Positions 42,807 through 56,451 of a stretch of DNA of 64,000 nt are shown here, in pieces (the first letter of the stretch is position 1; every line of letters starts with the position of its first letter). This stretch comes from Lucifuga dentata (taxonomy: Eukaryota; Chordata; Actinopteri; Ophidiiformes; Bythitidae): the NCBI GenBank assembly GCA_014773175.1, contig VXCM01002814.1, positions 130,978 to 194,977 of the forward strand, in the 5' to 3' direction. Made by a program: the position numbers and the translations under genes. The notes beneath the pieces were generated by a model. The model was not told the origin of the DNA, did no database searches, and saw only the letters and a program-made list of their open reading frames with translations.

Positions 42807-43986
42807 CTGCAAATCAACACAGTGCGCTGATTATATAATCTTAGACAGATTGTTTCTTCCTCTCCCAGGGTCAAGCCATTCATTTTCCTTACATTATTGA
42901 CTCTGTTTGGAAAGGTGTTGGTAGTTGAATTGAGTGAAAACTCTCCATATGTAAGAGCATGTGAAATGAAAACAGCATGCTGCATCGTATTAACACCTAT
43001 ATGTGTGACATTTTTTGGGCCATACAGATCAGACTTCTTGAAACATCACATGTATAGGTGATAATCCATTACTACTCTTTGGAGACAGCTTGCAATATCT
43101 ATAGTTGACTGTTAAATTAGTCTAATAACAGAGTATGCATAAGATATAGGACAAATACAGGTAGTTAAGAATCTTGTGAAACATGATAAACATTCTGACA
43201 CCAATAGCACAACTTGGCACTTTACTGTTACCAGTTATTTCCTCTCTGAATTGTTCTGCTTTATGTCAGTCAAGCCTGTATTTTTTTTTTTTTTTAAGAT
43301 GGCATACATGCTATTCTGTGCTTGTGAACAAAGATATTTTGTAATAATTTTACAAATATTTGAACGATTAATATTTGCAGTTAACTGTCAATAATTACTT
43401 TCAGGATTTACTGTATATCCCAGGCCCTATCATCTATCTATCCATCTGTCTGTCTGTGTCTGTCTGTCTGTCTATCTATCTATCTAGTCCATGGGGTTTC
43501 ACTGGGACAAGATGATTATAAAAATTCATATTATTATTTTTTGATTATAACACTTAAAATTGTATTTACATAAAGTCTACTGTAAGTACAGAGAGACAGC
43601 GCGTAGGATCATGTTTGACACAAAGTGTCCCTCTCTTCGTTGTCATCTCCTGACATGCATTTCAGATGACAAACATCTTCAGATATCACACGGTGTCAGT
43701 GATGACACTTAATTTGGTGGCGAGCTGCGGTCTAAACAAATACTAAGTGGATTTTCTTGACTTGATAAAGCCTGAAGACCTCCAGAGCTCCTAGATGTAG
43801 CTCAGCAGCTATCTTATCGGCTAGCACTGTGCTAAAGAAGCTAAGCTAGCTGCACGTGGGTCTACTGTATTCAAGCACAATGACTTACTACTTAATTTCG
43901 ACCAACTACACATAATTATTTGACCCAAAGAAACCACTAAACTGTAGTTTTAGAGAGATGATAGCTAATAAACATCATCCCGATAC
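42807..43986 (-). other. snupn 5' UTR intron with tetranucleotide repeat
   Basis: Bounded by the acceptor at 42807 and a candidate donor at 43986. A mixed CTAT/CTGT array lies at about 43431-43485. No coding signal. Confidence 0.6.
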
Positions 43987-44090
43987 CTTGGACTGTAGGG
44001 AGGCTGCCGTTACTGGACGTCACGCTGTCATCTTTCCCACCGGCGGAGACTTTTAGTTGGACAACAAGCAGCATCCAACTTACCCGGAGT
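43987..44090 (-). promoter_or_regulatory. Candidate snupn noncoding first exon and core promoter
   Basis: The minus-strand donor CCAAG|GTATCG has GT at 43986-43985. About 30 nt upstream, GTGACGTCC contains a CRE-like GTGACGTC (44016-44023), and the interval is locally GC-rich. This fits a short noncoding first exon spliced to the acceptor at 42807. The start site is inferred. Confidence 0.5.
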
Positions 44091-44201
44091 TTACAGCATC
44101 AAAGTTACAAACACAATGGAAGTTATTGTCAACACCAAGGATCGTAGCAGTTTCCATAAAAAAAACTTTAACATAAAAACTAAAACTAAAAAACTTTAGC
44201 A

Positions 44202-44223
44202 TAGATCTCATGATCAGACAATA
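44202..44223 (+). repeat. 22 bp direct repeat, copy 1
   Basis: TAGATCTCATGATCAGACAA followed by TA, identical to 45212-45233, about 1 kb away. The adjoining 12-13 bases are also similar (AACTTTAGC and AACTTTTAAGC). Both copies lie between the snupn promoter and the snx33 start codon. Confidence 0.95.
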
Positions 44224-44280
44224 TTTCTACAGTATAGAAAGCACAGTGTCACTTTAAGTAGGTCTGACGAACTGAGTGCG

Positions 44281-44283
<3 letters not shown>

Positions 44284-44327
<44 letters not shown>

Positions 44328-44406
44328 TAGAAATATTAAATATTATAGATGAATAGACAGACAAATATAAAATATAGCAATAAAATATTATTATAAATAA
44401 TTATTA

Positions 44407-44455
<49 letters not shown>

Positions 44456-44503
44456 TATTATTATTATTATTATTATTATTGTTGTTGTTGTTGTTGTTGT
44501 TGT
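44284..44503. repeat. AAT, ATT and GTT trinucleotide arrays between snupn and snx33
   Basis: (AAT)n at 44284-44327, and (AAT)n, (ATT)n, (GTT)n in succession at 44408-44503. A run of about 23 A follows near 44626-44648. All lie in the head-to-head promoter interval. Confidence 0.95.
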
Positions 44504-44649
44504 TTTCTCAGCCAGTCTGCAACATCATTGCCCCTTGCATGAGTGTTTGTGTTCCTCTCTTTTCCTCCTGTTGGGGGCGATGTTGACCCAGTTTCTTGTC
44601 TTTCAAAGAATAGAAAGGAGCTGATGAAAAAAAAAAAAAAAAAAAAAAG

Positions 44650-45555
44650 AAGGGAACTTGCCTTCAATTGTCCAGCCTAACGTCATGGAAAGAGTTACTT
44701 TGTTACAGCGCGGATAGGAATAAACCATAAGACATGTTATCGTCCAGTAATGTTTGTTGAATCTGAATAGTCGCGGAGTGTTTTTGGTACTTTTTCTATT
44801 ATTTCATTTAAAGCATCGAGTGAAGATGCCAAGAAGAACCTGTTTACAAGGAAAACACAGCAAGTTTGAGTGGGGAACCCGGAGCAGAATGCACAGGGAT
44901 ACCATTACTCATCTCCCCGCTTTGCTTTGCGTCAAACAACTTTGTCTTGGATAATACTTTCATTAAGGATCATTTCTAGGATTACAAACAAGTGTCTGAT
45001 GACCGAACAACGCAGGATTGTAGTACAATTCCCAGGGATTACAACGAACGACGATGCATTTGGAGTAGTTTTTTATGGTGAAACCAGTTTTGTGTCTGAA
45101 CCTGTTCTCTTTGTGATGCACAGGGAGGAAAGACTCCTTCTGTTATGACGGAGCAATAACTGTGTAATGTATTATAAAGCCTTTATAAAGTTATTTTATA
45201 ACTTTTAAGCCTAGATCTCATGATCAGACAATAGACCGATGGCCTCACTGGGCTGAGGCTGTAGCTGCTATTGGTTACAGTAGACTATTTTTGTGGTATT
45301 TTAATTTGTTTTTTCAGATATAGGTACTGTAGTCCTTAGTGTTTACTTCAGATCATTCTAAAATTACATAGGTCACCCTGTGTTGTTGCACACCTGATCT
45401 AATAGCTGTCATGTCATTTGAGATGAGTTTAAATATTAAAGTGAGTTAGTGTCAGATGTTTCCAGTACAGCATGCATCATCACAGCAGCATCAACATAAT
45501 CTAGGCATTATGTGCATGTAGAATTTTCTGGTTTAGGATCCAGTGTAGCATCAAG
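44650..45555 (+). promoter_or_regulatory. Putative snx33 promoter and 5' UTR
   Basis: The main snx33 exon appears to start after the acceptor CTGGTTTAG ending at about 45535, so an upstream noncoding exon is expected in this interval. An ACGTCA element is at about 44682. Two open frames of 66 and 92 codons here match nothing. The first-exon donor could not be chosen with confidence. Confidence 0.4.
45212..45233 (+). repeat. 22 bp direct repeat, copy 2
   Basis: Exact match to 44202-44223, in the same orientation. Confidence 0.95.
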
Positions 45556-47053
45556 ATGTCAGTGAAAGCCAAAGCGATTTATACTTTTCAGAGTGAAAAC
45601 AAAGAAGAGATCAGCATTCAGGAGAATGAGGAACTGGTTATCTTTGATGAGAATTCAGTTGATGGCTGGTTTCAGGGGGAGAACAGCCGAGGGGAGAGGG
45701 GACTCTTTCCTGCATCCTATGTGGAAATTGTTCGCCCGCGCTCAAACTCTAACCTGACTGATTGCTCTATTAGCCCAGCAGGTTCTCTAGGAAATGACTC
45801 CTCCTATTTCCCCTCAACCCCAAACACCCCTCTTCACATGCAGCAAAGTTATTATGATGAAGATGATGATGACTGGGATGACTGGGATGACAGATCCACG
45901 GTGGTGGAGGACACTGACCACACTAGGACCAGTGGGGCCAATGGACATGCCCATCAGAGCTCACAGTCCAACAACCCAAATGTGCACTACAGAGCCAAAC
46001 CATACATGGAGAGACAGGACAGTATCTCCAGCTCCCGAAAAGGCAGTATGGTGGGCAGGAACTTGAACCGATTTTCCAGCTTTGTCCGCTCAGGGGTAGA
46101 AGCGTTTGTGCTGGGTGATGTACCCATGATGGCAAAGATAGCTGAAGTATACACTATCGAGATGGGTCCCATGGGACCTGGGTGGAAGGAGAGCCCACAG
46201 CCTTTCTGCTGCTCCATTGAAGACCCCACAAAACAGACAAAGTTCAAGGGTATCAAGACCTACATTTCCTATCGGGTCACACCAAGCCACACAGGGCGTC
46301 CTGTCTATAGGCGCTACAAACACTTTGACTGGCTGTACAACCGCTTACTGCACAAGTTCACTGTGATCTCAGTACCCCACCTGCCTGAGAAGCAGGCTAC
46401 AGGTAGATTTGAGGAAGATTTCATTGAGAAGCGTAAAAGAAGACTGATTCTGTGGATGAACCACATGACCAGTCACCCAGTCCTCTCCCAGTATGAAGGC
46501 TTTGAGCATTTTCTGATGTGTGCCGATGACAAACAATGGAAACTGGGTAAGAGACGAGCGGAGAAGGATGAAATGGTGGGTGCCCATTTCATGCTGACCC
46601 TCCAGATTCCTAATCAGCACCAGGACCTTCAGGATGTAGAGGAGAGAGTTGACACCTTCAAGGCCTTTGCTAAGAAAATGGATGATAGTGTCTTGCAGCT
46701 CACACATGTTGCCTCAGAGTTGGTGCGTAAACACCTGGGTGGATTCAGGAAGGAGTTCCAGCGGCTTGGAAANGTTGCCTCAGAGTTGGTGCGTAAACAC
46801 CTGGGTGGATTCAGGAAGGAGTTCCAGCGGCTTGGAAATGCCTTCCAGTCTATCAGCCAGGCCTTCATGCTGGACCCTCCCCACAGCTCAGAAGCTCTCA
46901 ACAATGCCATCACCCATACAGGCCGTACTTATGAGAACATTGGAGAGATGTTTGCAGAGCAACCTAAGTATGACCTCTTCCATATGCTGGACACACTGTC
47001 GCTGTATCAAGGCCTGCTTGCCAACTTCCCAGACATTATCCATCTACAAAAAG
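45556..47053 (+). CDS. snx33: snx33 large coding exon (SH3, acidic linker, PX, first part of BAR)
   Basis: Starts MSVKAKAIYTFQSENKEEIS and ends NFPDIIHLQK plus one base. The translation is open throughout only because the artefactual insertion (65 bp plus N) is 66 bp, a multiple of three. Confidence 0.95.
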
Positions 47054-50000
47054 GTAACACGCTCCCCATGACTACTTTCAGTATTTGACAGTATTGTCTC
47101 ACACTAGGAATGCATACAAACTAATAAAGGGGTATGTCACAAACAATATTTACTGCTATTCTTAATGCCAGTTATGTTCAATTAAAAGATTTTAAAAAAC
47201 CCAATATTTACCATAATTGACTGCTGATAATTGTAGGACACGATCATAGGTTTCCATCTCATTTCATTCCTGCAGCTCCCTTCATATTTAGATTTATAGT
47301 GCAAAATATCAAATGATTGAGTTTTCTTGCCATCAGGGCACATTATTTATCATTAATATTGCATGATAGTAAGGTATCAGAAGATACAGCTATGCTAAAG
47401 GGAATTCTCTTCTAACATTTCTTTAATAAACCTGGATATCCTGAAACAACTTCAATAATAGTTTTTTACCAAGCGGAATTGTGTACAAAGCCTTTGTTGA
47501 CCAGTGCTGGTGCATTACAGCTATTACTAAAGCTTTAATCAGTCAAAGCTTAAAATAATAATATCTGCTGATGGGAACAAGCTAAAGTCATGGCTTGTTT
47601 CTCACAAGTCCGCTTTTGTGTGTCTATCTTTCCTGATTATTTCATCATGGATGACAGATTGGGTCAGAAGTTTTGCCTTGAGCATCTCAAGTCCCCTCCC
47701 CTCTCCATACACTCAGACACACACCAATTGAAGAAGCCGAGAAAGAAAACAAAGCACAAGTGTGTTTCATGTGTCAATCTGGGTTGACTATTAGGTCAGC
47801 GGTTTTTGCCTGTAGCACTTCAGGTCACTTGCTTCACCTTCTGTCACCCCAACACACATGCACGCACGCACACACGCACGCACGCACGCACATACACGCT
47901 ACAGCAAATTGCAGAATGTAATGATATAAGAATGTAGTGATACAGGTTGTTTCTGTTGATGGCACTTGCTTTTGTGGTTGTTCTCTAAGACAGATATCAC
48001 TACTGGTGCTAATTACCCAGGTCTACTTTTATTTACTGCTTTAAAAAAACTACTTTGCTGTTGCCTGAAGTGCAAAATACAGCACCAGAACATTTCCACC
48101 AAAAAATAAAAAATAAATAAAAAAAGAGCAGAAAATGTAAACATTTCCATCAAATGACAGGAAGTTTCACCTCACTAATGTGGCATACAGTTGATGACAG
48201 AGAGTAGCTGCGTATACATTTATTAAACTCAAATTGCAGCAGATTACTACTTTAATGAACAGTTTCAGGTCACTTTAAGGACCTGTAAATTACAATTTCT
48301 TCTACCAGGATCTTCTACTTCTAACTTGTAGCAAACAAAGTACCTTCGAGCCAAGTGTTTTCTTCAGGATATTACTGTTCAAGAGTGGTTCAGCCTGTAA
48401 TTATCAACATTCACAGCTGTGGAAAACAGTGTGTATGCCAACGGTGCCAGGCAATCCTGAGATTGTTTGAAAAGTGTGTGTGCTGAAACTGAAATGAAAC
48501 ATTGTTGTGGATTTACCACTATCAGAATAAGTGGCTTTTTACACTCGGGTACTGGTATAAATGTATTTTATCAGTAGCTCCATTGACATGATTTTAAAAA
48601 GTGTGTCTATGTAACTGAATTATTCCTGAATTGAACTCATCGTCATTGTGTTTGCTATGACTGACCGCGTGCATCTCATGATGAAATATTAAATCTGCTC
48701 CGTGCTTTATTTCCTGTTAACCTTGTAAGGTTTTCGCACAATACAGCCAATGAACAGGTGTATCAGCATTACTGTACCTGTCTGCTCTTAAACAAACACA
48801 ATATCAGGTGATAGGAGGCATATGAGGAAGAATGAAAGGGCTGTTAGCAATTTGGAATAATGGGCTTGGTACATGTTATCTCCTTCAAACAGCTGGCTTT
48901 TATTATCAAAAAAGTCATTTGTGATACAATTCTACATTTAGTTACTCCACCCTGTTATAAAAATCAACTGAACTAGCAATAAGATGTTCTGCAGAAGGGA
49001 AACAAGCCAGAATTGTGCCAGGAACTCATAGAGTGTAGGCATCTGATTTCATCCAAATACCAGGTATTCTATTTTCAACTGATCTTTAGTTTAATAACTT
49101 CAGTTATCTTGTTGCAAATTCTCTCAGCATATTTTGCACATGCCGTGCATTACTCCACACATTTTTGCCTTTTGAAATACAATTTATTCAAGCATTTCCA
49201 TGTACTTTTTAAGAGAAAGCAAATACAATACATGAGGAAGTTTGTCCGCTCTGTTTTTGAGCACACAGAGATCATTTCCCTATGCTGAGTCTTCTCTACC
49301 GGTCCAGATAACTCCCCTTAATGTGACTTGTGTTCTGCTGAACCAGATACAGCTGTGGTAACATTCAGAACAGTCAGAAATAAGGTCAGCCTTTTCTGGT
49401 GAACTGCTCCTCATCCCCCTCATATCTCCTTTCCTGGCGACTTTCCCTTTCGATGAGGTCTATGAGAAGAGAATTTTTACTGTGAACTGCAGGAATGTTG
49501 TTGTCTTTGAGATGTGGTGTTGGCAGTGATTACATGTGGCCTCAGTAGAAATAAGTCAGGGAGCAACAAGTTTTGGGTAATGGTTTAAAGAAATAGTTTC
49601 TTCAGGGTGTGCACCGTCTGTCTCTTTCTCGCCTTTGCTTCATCCAATTTTTTTGCTTTTTCTTAATTGATCTATATCCTCTGCTGTTGCTCAATTCACA
49701 AACAATGCTTCAATTCTGGCTCTTTCATCTTTCTCTGTCTGTTTCAATGCATCTCCCAAAAGATATCCATATCAGAACTGTTTGTCTGGACAGCTGCTCT
49801 GGTTTCAATATGAACAGAGTAAATTTAGTTTAGTCCAAATGCTTGGACTCTTACCAGAATACTGCCATTCTCTGAACCTCTGCAAAAACTAATCCCATAG
49901 TTAGACTTGATCTGCTTTAAATACAGTTGAAAATCTTGATCTGAAGGGTTAATTATTCTATAACAGTTGCATTGCGTTTGAATAAAGGACCCCTGAGGCT

Positions 50001-51209
50001 TTTGTATGAGAGGCAGATGTAGGCACTGCTGGCTGAAACCTCACTGCCTGTTAGAATTATTTGTTCATGGCTAATCCTGGTTTCCATAATTGATCATGAT
50101 GTATTCGATTTAATGAGTAATACTCATTGCAAATAACATTTTCATAAAGTGAGTTATTAATGGCTGGTATCAGTCTGGTCTCCTCTGTAAGCAAGGTAAT
50201 GGTAAGTATTTGTGAGAGTAATGCAGTAACTGACAACAACAGAAGCACTAATCTGAGGCAATGCCACTTCTTGAAACCTTGAATAAATAGAAAAGGGAAC
50301 ACATGAGAGTGAAACTGACCTGCCCCACAGAGTTGGTATCAGTCTGATCTGGTCGCGTATTATCGAAGAGGAAACCTGAGGCATGAAACACGTCTCCATA
50401 ATGTCATGCTTTCAAGAGCAAGACAACATTAAGACTGAAAACTGATGAATTTCTACACAAACATGAACTTCAGCTGGAATAAATCACATTCTGACTCATA
50501 TCACTCCCCTTTGGCATTTAGATTTTTATAACGTATGGAAAGTATGGCGTTTGGCTTTTCTCCCTTCAGCTGTTGCTGATTGTTGGACAAAACCTGTCTT
50601 GATCCACACCAGACTGGTATTCAAAGTTAGAGAATGAGCTTGTTCCCCTGGGACGCCTTTGGCACACCAACCACATTTTAATCTGGACAAGAGGTTTGTT
50701 GTCTCCCATATGGTAACACATTACAACCCACATGTAGCCTCCAAGTTTGAAGTAAAAGATCTTAGTCGCCAGTTCTGAAAAAATGTGTGCGTGCCAAATG
50801 ACCTTTTTATCTGCCTTTGCACAGTTAATGTAGAGTTACTTAACTTTTACAGAGTTCTGTGTTTGTTTGGATGCTTTGTCTGTGCATTTTTCATTGTTTC
50901 GTAAAGCCTCTGTGTAGAATCTGACCAGGAGCACATGGTGTTTTTATATGATCTGCCAAACATGTTATGGATTAACATTCCATACATTAAGTACAACACA
51001 TATGGAAAATACCACACAGCCAGCAGGTAGAGAAACCTCAATCTGTGTATCCAGGCTTGGCTTTGAAAACTGTGGAGAGTGGCACCTCTTGAACATTGTG
51101 TGTTGTTTTGTTGGCTTGATTCCTCTTTACTGACGTGGCTTTGGAAAGCAAATGTTTTTCTCTCAGCTGTTTGATGACACATAAATCTTGACAAAGGCTA
51201 GGCCCTAGT

Positions 51210-51275
<66 letters not shown>

Positions 51276-54200
51276 TCTATCCACATGCATTCCTGTGTGT
51301 GTTGGCCCTGTGCACTGCTGCTTCACACTGAAGGAGGTTACAGATGTCTCAAAGAACTTGGCCTTTACCACCCCCCACCACAATNAAAAAAAAAAAAAAA
51401 GAAGAGAGAGGGAGTAGATAAGATTCATATATTTTATATGATTTATGTAATATACTAGCACTGTTGGTACTGATTGACTTGCTCCACACAGCTAAACTAT
51501 AGCTAAGCTAGCCCACAATTTATCCTACATTATGCCCAGTGCAGGATCATCATACTATTAACTTAGCTGCAAGGCTAAGTTAATAGTATGATGAATGGGT
51601 GGCATTGTTTGTGGCATTGTTTTGGGTGGCATTGTTTTTGACATCCCACTCCACAGTCCCACTGACAGCACTACTAGGTTCAGCTAATTTCTTTTGTGAG
51701 TGGCTTCCAGGTGGTTGGCTGTGTGGAGGACCAAACTTTCACGAATCCTCTTTAGACTTATAGAATTTAGAGAGCTCAGTGCTAATGATAAAGTAGCATG
51801 TTGCTGAGTCTACAGAGTACTCAACCTTCGGTTTTACTGCGTTGCTACAAGGGGACTTGAAGCGACCAAAAGCCGCTATGGCATCAGCATCACACTAATA
51901 CATTTGCGGCTATTATTATGTCACATGAAGAGCTGAGTATTGACCCGACAGAGAAAACTTCATTTCACCATCAGTACTGGAGAAAAGGTGCTGCTCTCCC
52001 ATCAATATCAGGCATACATGAACTAACAAAAACATGGTAGCAGGTGAAATCCTCTGAACCTAATAGATTCCATGTAAAATCCAAGATACACAGATATTGT
52101 TGCAAAATACCTGTAATAATTGTTTTAAGTGGGTACTTTGCTTAGTCATTAGTCATTCAGAGTTGTAGCACAGTGTTCTTTCATCAGGGTATGTGCCATT
52201 TTATTTTATTATTCTGATGTCTTTGTATAGTTATTACCATATGATGGAGAATGGAAAATCCAAATCATTCTGTTTTTAATTTGGTAAGATTATGAGTTAA
52301 AGTTGGATACATATTGCACATTACATGATCTGTTACGTTGTCAAGGACAACTAGGATTGTGATCAGCCAAAGATCTCTCTTCACGCCCTGGGAATTCAGA
52401 CTTTTTATCTTGTGGCCTCCCAAGTTATTGCTATACATACTTTACAATACACATTTGTTGCTCAACAAAAACACACACAGATACATCATGTGTTCCATCG
52501 CTAACAACCTATGACACTGTAATGAACAATGAGAATTTGATGATTGCACAAAACTGACTGGATCAAAAGAATACTCAAACGACCTAAGCATAAAGAAATA
52601 TGTAAAGAGGAACCATGTTGACACTGGTCATCTGTTGTAATTGATTTGCAATGACATAAAAGTTTTATGTCACAACATTTTGTGGTTGGCTGAGATTTGA
52701 AACACCTGCTTTTAAACTCATATTAATAACAGTAATATATCATTTAGTTCCAAACCGCACTTCAGAATTCCAAATGTTTTCCATATTCAGGCCAAGATAT
52801 AACATCCTTTATCAGATGTCAGAAATCATAGCTTAAAATTGATTCAAAGAACTCATTTGAAGAGGAAATATCTGAGATAAACATGGGAGTTTTGCCAGCG
52901 GTGATGAATTATACCTCACTCCACCAACAATGATGAACAAATCCTTCCTAATAATAGATGTTAGTAGCATGTCTGACATGCGTGTGGATTTATAGCACCA
53001 TCTGTGGAAACCTGAAATATATAATAGCTTTAGATCATATTCTCTCTACCCATTAAAGAAAAAATAGACATCTGTTGAACATTTTTCTGCATGGCTTCAA
53101 TTAAGAACATTTGAGCTTTGGAGTTGGCAGATGATGGAGGCTTTATGTCGTGAAAGAATTGATTGTAGTCACGGTCAGCAGAGTTTCTATTTTGCAGCAC
53201 TGGAAATGCACAAAGTGAGGACCGAGCGTGCAGAGGAGCGTGCCTGGTCACAGAAGCATTTCTGGTAACTAATTCCCCGTGCAGACTGGAAAGGGTGGTT
53301 CTGTTTTGAACATTCCTCATCATTGAAGTAATGAAGCTTTCAAGAATTGGAAATATTCCGTTTTCTATTCCATTACCATTCTTTGCAGCAAAAATGAGCC
53401 TTTGGGATAAATGAGTTAAGGATATTTCAGATTGTGGGGACATTCCAGCGCAGGACTTAAGCTGTGTTGTTATCTGTGTGACCGACTGGCTGATGTAAAC
53501 ACTATTAGCGAGTGTGCTGACTCAGCAAAGCTTCTTTTTTCCTGTTTGTGTGTCCTCCAGGCTTTTAAATCCAACTTTAAACACTGGCACAAACTGCTGA
53601 GGCTTTCTGACCCCGTCATGCATCCTTGAAAGTATGTCTCACTACTCCTCTCCTCTCCTCTCCTCTCCTCTCCTTCCATTTAGGTCAACATTTACCTTGA
53701 CTTGTCTTGTATTTTCCTTTATCAGTATAGACCTCGACTATGAGAAAACATATTTTACAGAAGACGAACATCTAAGTTATGATGAATTATAGAGCAACTT
53801 TTGGTTTTGCCACATTCAACAACATTTTTGAGAGATTAATAGAAAAAGAAAACAAATATCTCATCAGTTCACTGTGGTGCTTGACACAGACGTCAGCCTA
53901 CACACACATACACACCCACACACACAGACAGCTCTTTACTACTGGTTGATGTTTTGTGGTGCCACAAGCCACTTTTGTCCTCAGTTGAAAAATCTTTTTG
54001 TTTACTGTCTAATCCAAACAACATCTGCTAATCTTATTTCTTCGGGTGATTTCTGCTGTTGTGTGATCAAGTTACTTCTTCCTGTTTTTGAAGGATTTGA
54101 ACTAAAGTCACAGTTGAGTTTATTTTCCTTTGGTTAGTCATTTGACCTTAGGTTGGAATGTGATGGAACGGTTATAGGTTTTTGGAATTAAATTAACTGT

Positions 54201-56419
54201 GTTCCACTATTGTAGCTCACGTGAGAAATGGCTATTTGTCAAACTTCAGCACATGATCCAGGATGTAGGCTTGTCGTGCATTTTGCTTTTGCTTTATGCA
54301 GAGATAAATGTAGTCCAGTTCTAAGACTAAGGAAAATTGTGGGTGTATTGCCCTTGTGTGTGTTTTTTTTCCACTTTAGTTTTGTGAAATTATTGGGTTT
54401 GGACTGCAACAGTGAATTCATTTTAGCCAAATGGTGTTTCACGCCACACACCCACACACAAACAGACACACCTCAAAGAGTTGTGTCACCTCAAAGAGTT
54501 GTGGAGGATAAGAAAGCCTTATTATGAAGCAATGTTTTTTATAACTGGAGGTTAAATTCATTTTCACCCCTAAAGGCAATCTTCCAGTGTTTTAGAATCA
54601 TATCTTGATTTATTATGTTGGGGGTCTTTACAGTTCATCCAGAGATAATGTTAGGAATGGCAGTAGAGCTTCAAAGGGTTAATTACTTTGTGAGAAAAAC
54701 AAAGTTTATTAACCATAAGGCTAGAGCTAAGTGTGATTTTTTTTTTAAATATGAAAACATTTTTCTTAAAAGCATATTTTAGCTGTTCTTTCTCAGCTCA
54801 TAACTGCCATGACAAATTGAGTTCCAAAAGTCACTAAGACTCCATTTACACCTTACATTAAAATGTGATTGCTGTATTAGATGATTATTTGGATATGACG
54901 TCCAATGTTGGGACTTATATTTCATTCATTTACATATTGCACTAAAAAGCATTCTCCTCATCTGGATTCTGCATGTGTTGAGATTGGATCTCAGTAGGAG
55001 GGTCATTGCAAATTTAAGTCTGTGTTTCCTCCTTGCTTCATGGAGAAGCTTCATCCATTAAAAAACAAACAAAGAAACAAACAAAAAAAAAACTAATAAC
55101 TTTATGCGTTGGCTGTTGCTGTCCACATTCCAGGTGCAGATGCTTGTCCTGTTTTACCCTGACCTTTTTTATGCCAAGTTGTGACTAGGCATAAAAGAAG
55201 CCAGGGTGATGTCTCGCAAACGTGCCTCAGCTTTATAGATTGTACTAATCCTGGCTGAGATATATTGCGAGCATTGGATTGCATTCTAATTGCAATCATT
55301 TTGTATGCCTGCCTTTAACATGCATTTTTTCCTTACTTGAATAGTGTATCTGGATACAGATTGGATTTTAATGCATTGTGCAAATGGGGCCAAAAATTCA
55401 GTTTTCATGTGGCACACCCGATACCAGCAAACTATCAGTCAGCCTGTGTTAAATGTTGCTACATAGAGCTGCATGAATCACGTTTTCAGGCTGCCATTAC
55501 TTCACTTCAACAAGACCAAATCTGCAGAGCTTCTGCTCAAACTTTATTTAGTTTCTACTTTGGGATTCAACATGCTGAATGATGTAATTAGCTGTGATTG
55601 GAATCCAGGGTCCCAGTGTGGAGAAGCTCAAATTAGGTACACTTGTCCTAAAAGTGCTGTTTGGATCCTAACACAGGCTGCTGTATGGAGATATATTATT
55701 CTTGAGAAAGGAAAGATCACCACCACTAATAGATAGATACAAGTACACAAGCATCCCATGCTGTAAACAAACACAAATATGTTGAAGAAAGAAGCAGTGC
55801 TGCCATTCCTGACTACTTCTGCAGTGATCTCTGACCCAGGCAAGGTTGTGGGAATGGGGAATTTGGCACATTCCTGACTTCAGCCTGCCCAGAGGGTTTT
55901 AGTCCTTGTTAATCTCTGCTGTCATATTTCATTTTCATTCTGTTTCATATATAATATGACTCATCAACATAAACTTGGCCTTTTTTCTCTCCATCACATT
56001 GTTGCTCCTTTCCTTGCCTTGCCTCTCCTCTCCTAATAGCTACCCAGTACAGACCAATGAAGCTGTCACATGAAATAGCTCCAATCGTCTCTATAGCCAC
56101 AGTCATAAAATATGTGGTAGCCACAGTCTGGTTGGGCAAGATAAACAAATCTGGTGACTTCCAGGCTACTGGCAGTGTAGAACTTTTGTTTATTACCCTT
56201 CGACAAAGAGGCAGAGAACCTAAAGGCACAGAGGGATTGGTTATTTGAATATTAGGTAACCTGCACAGCTTTGATTAAAATTCCATAACAGTTTTGATAT
56301 TGTGGAAGATTTTGTAATGTAGCTGTTGTGACATCAAGCTTTATCTGTGATGAATGTGCTGAATAAGATGATGCAGAAATGTACATTAACACACTAAAAT
56401 CATCCTCTCCTGCACGCAT

Positions 56420-56451
<32 letters not shown>

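Noticed and set aside
44476..44667. Frame encoding polyglutamine
   Set aside because: It is a translation of the GTT array plus an A-run on the minus strand, not a gene.
44754..45148. Two open frames (66 and 92 codons) where IMP3 would be expected
   Set aside because: Neither translation resembles IMP3 or any known protein; they are best seen as snx33 5' flanking DNA.
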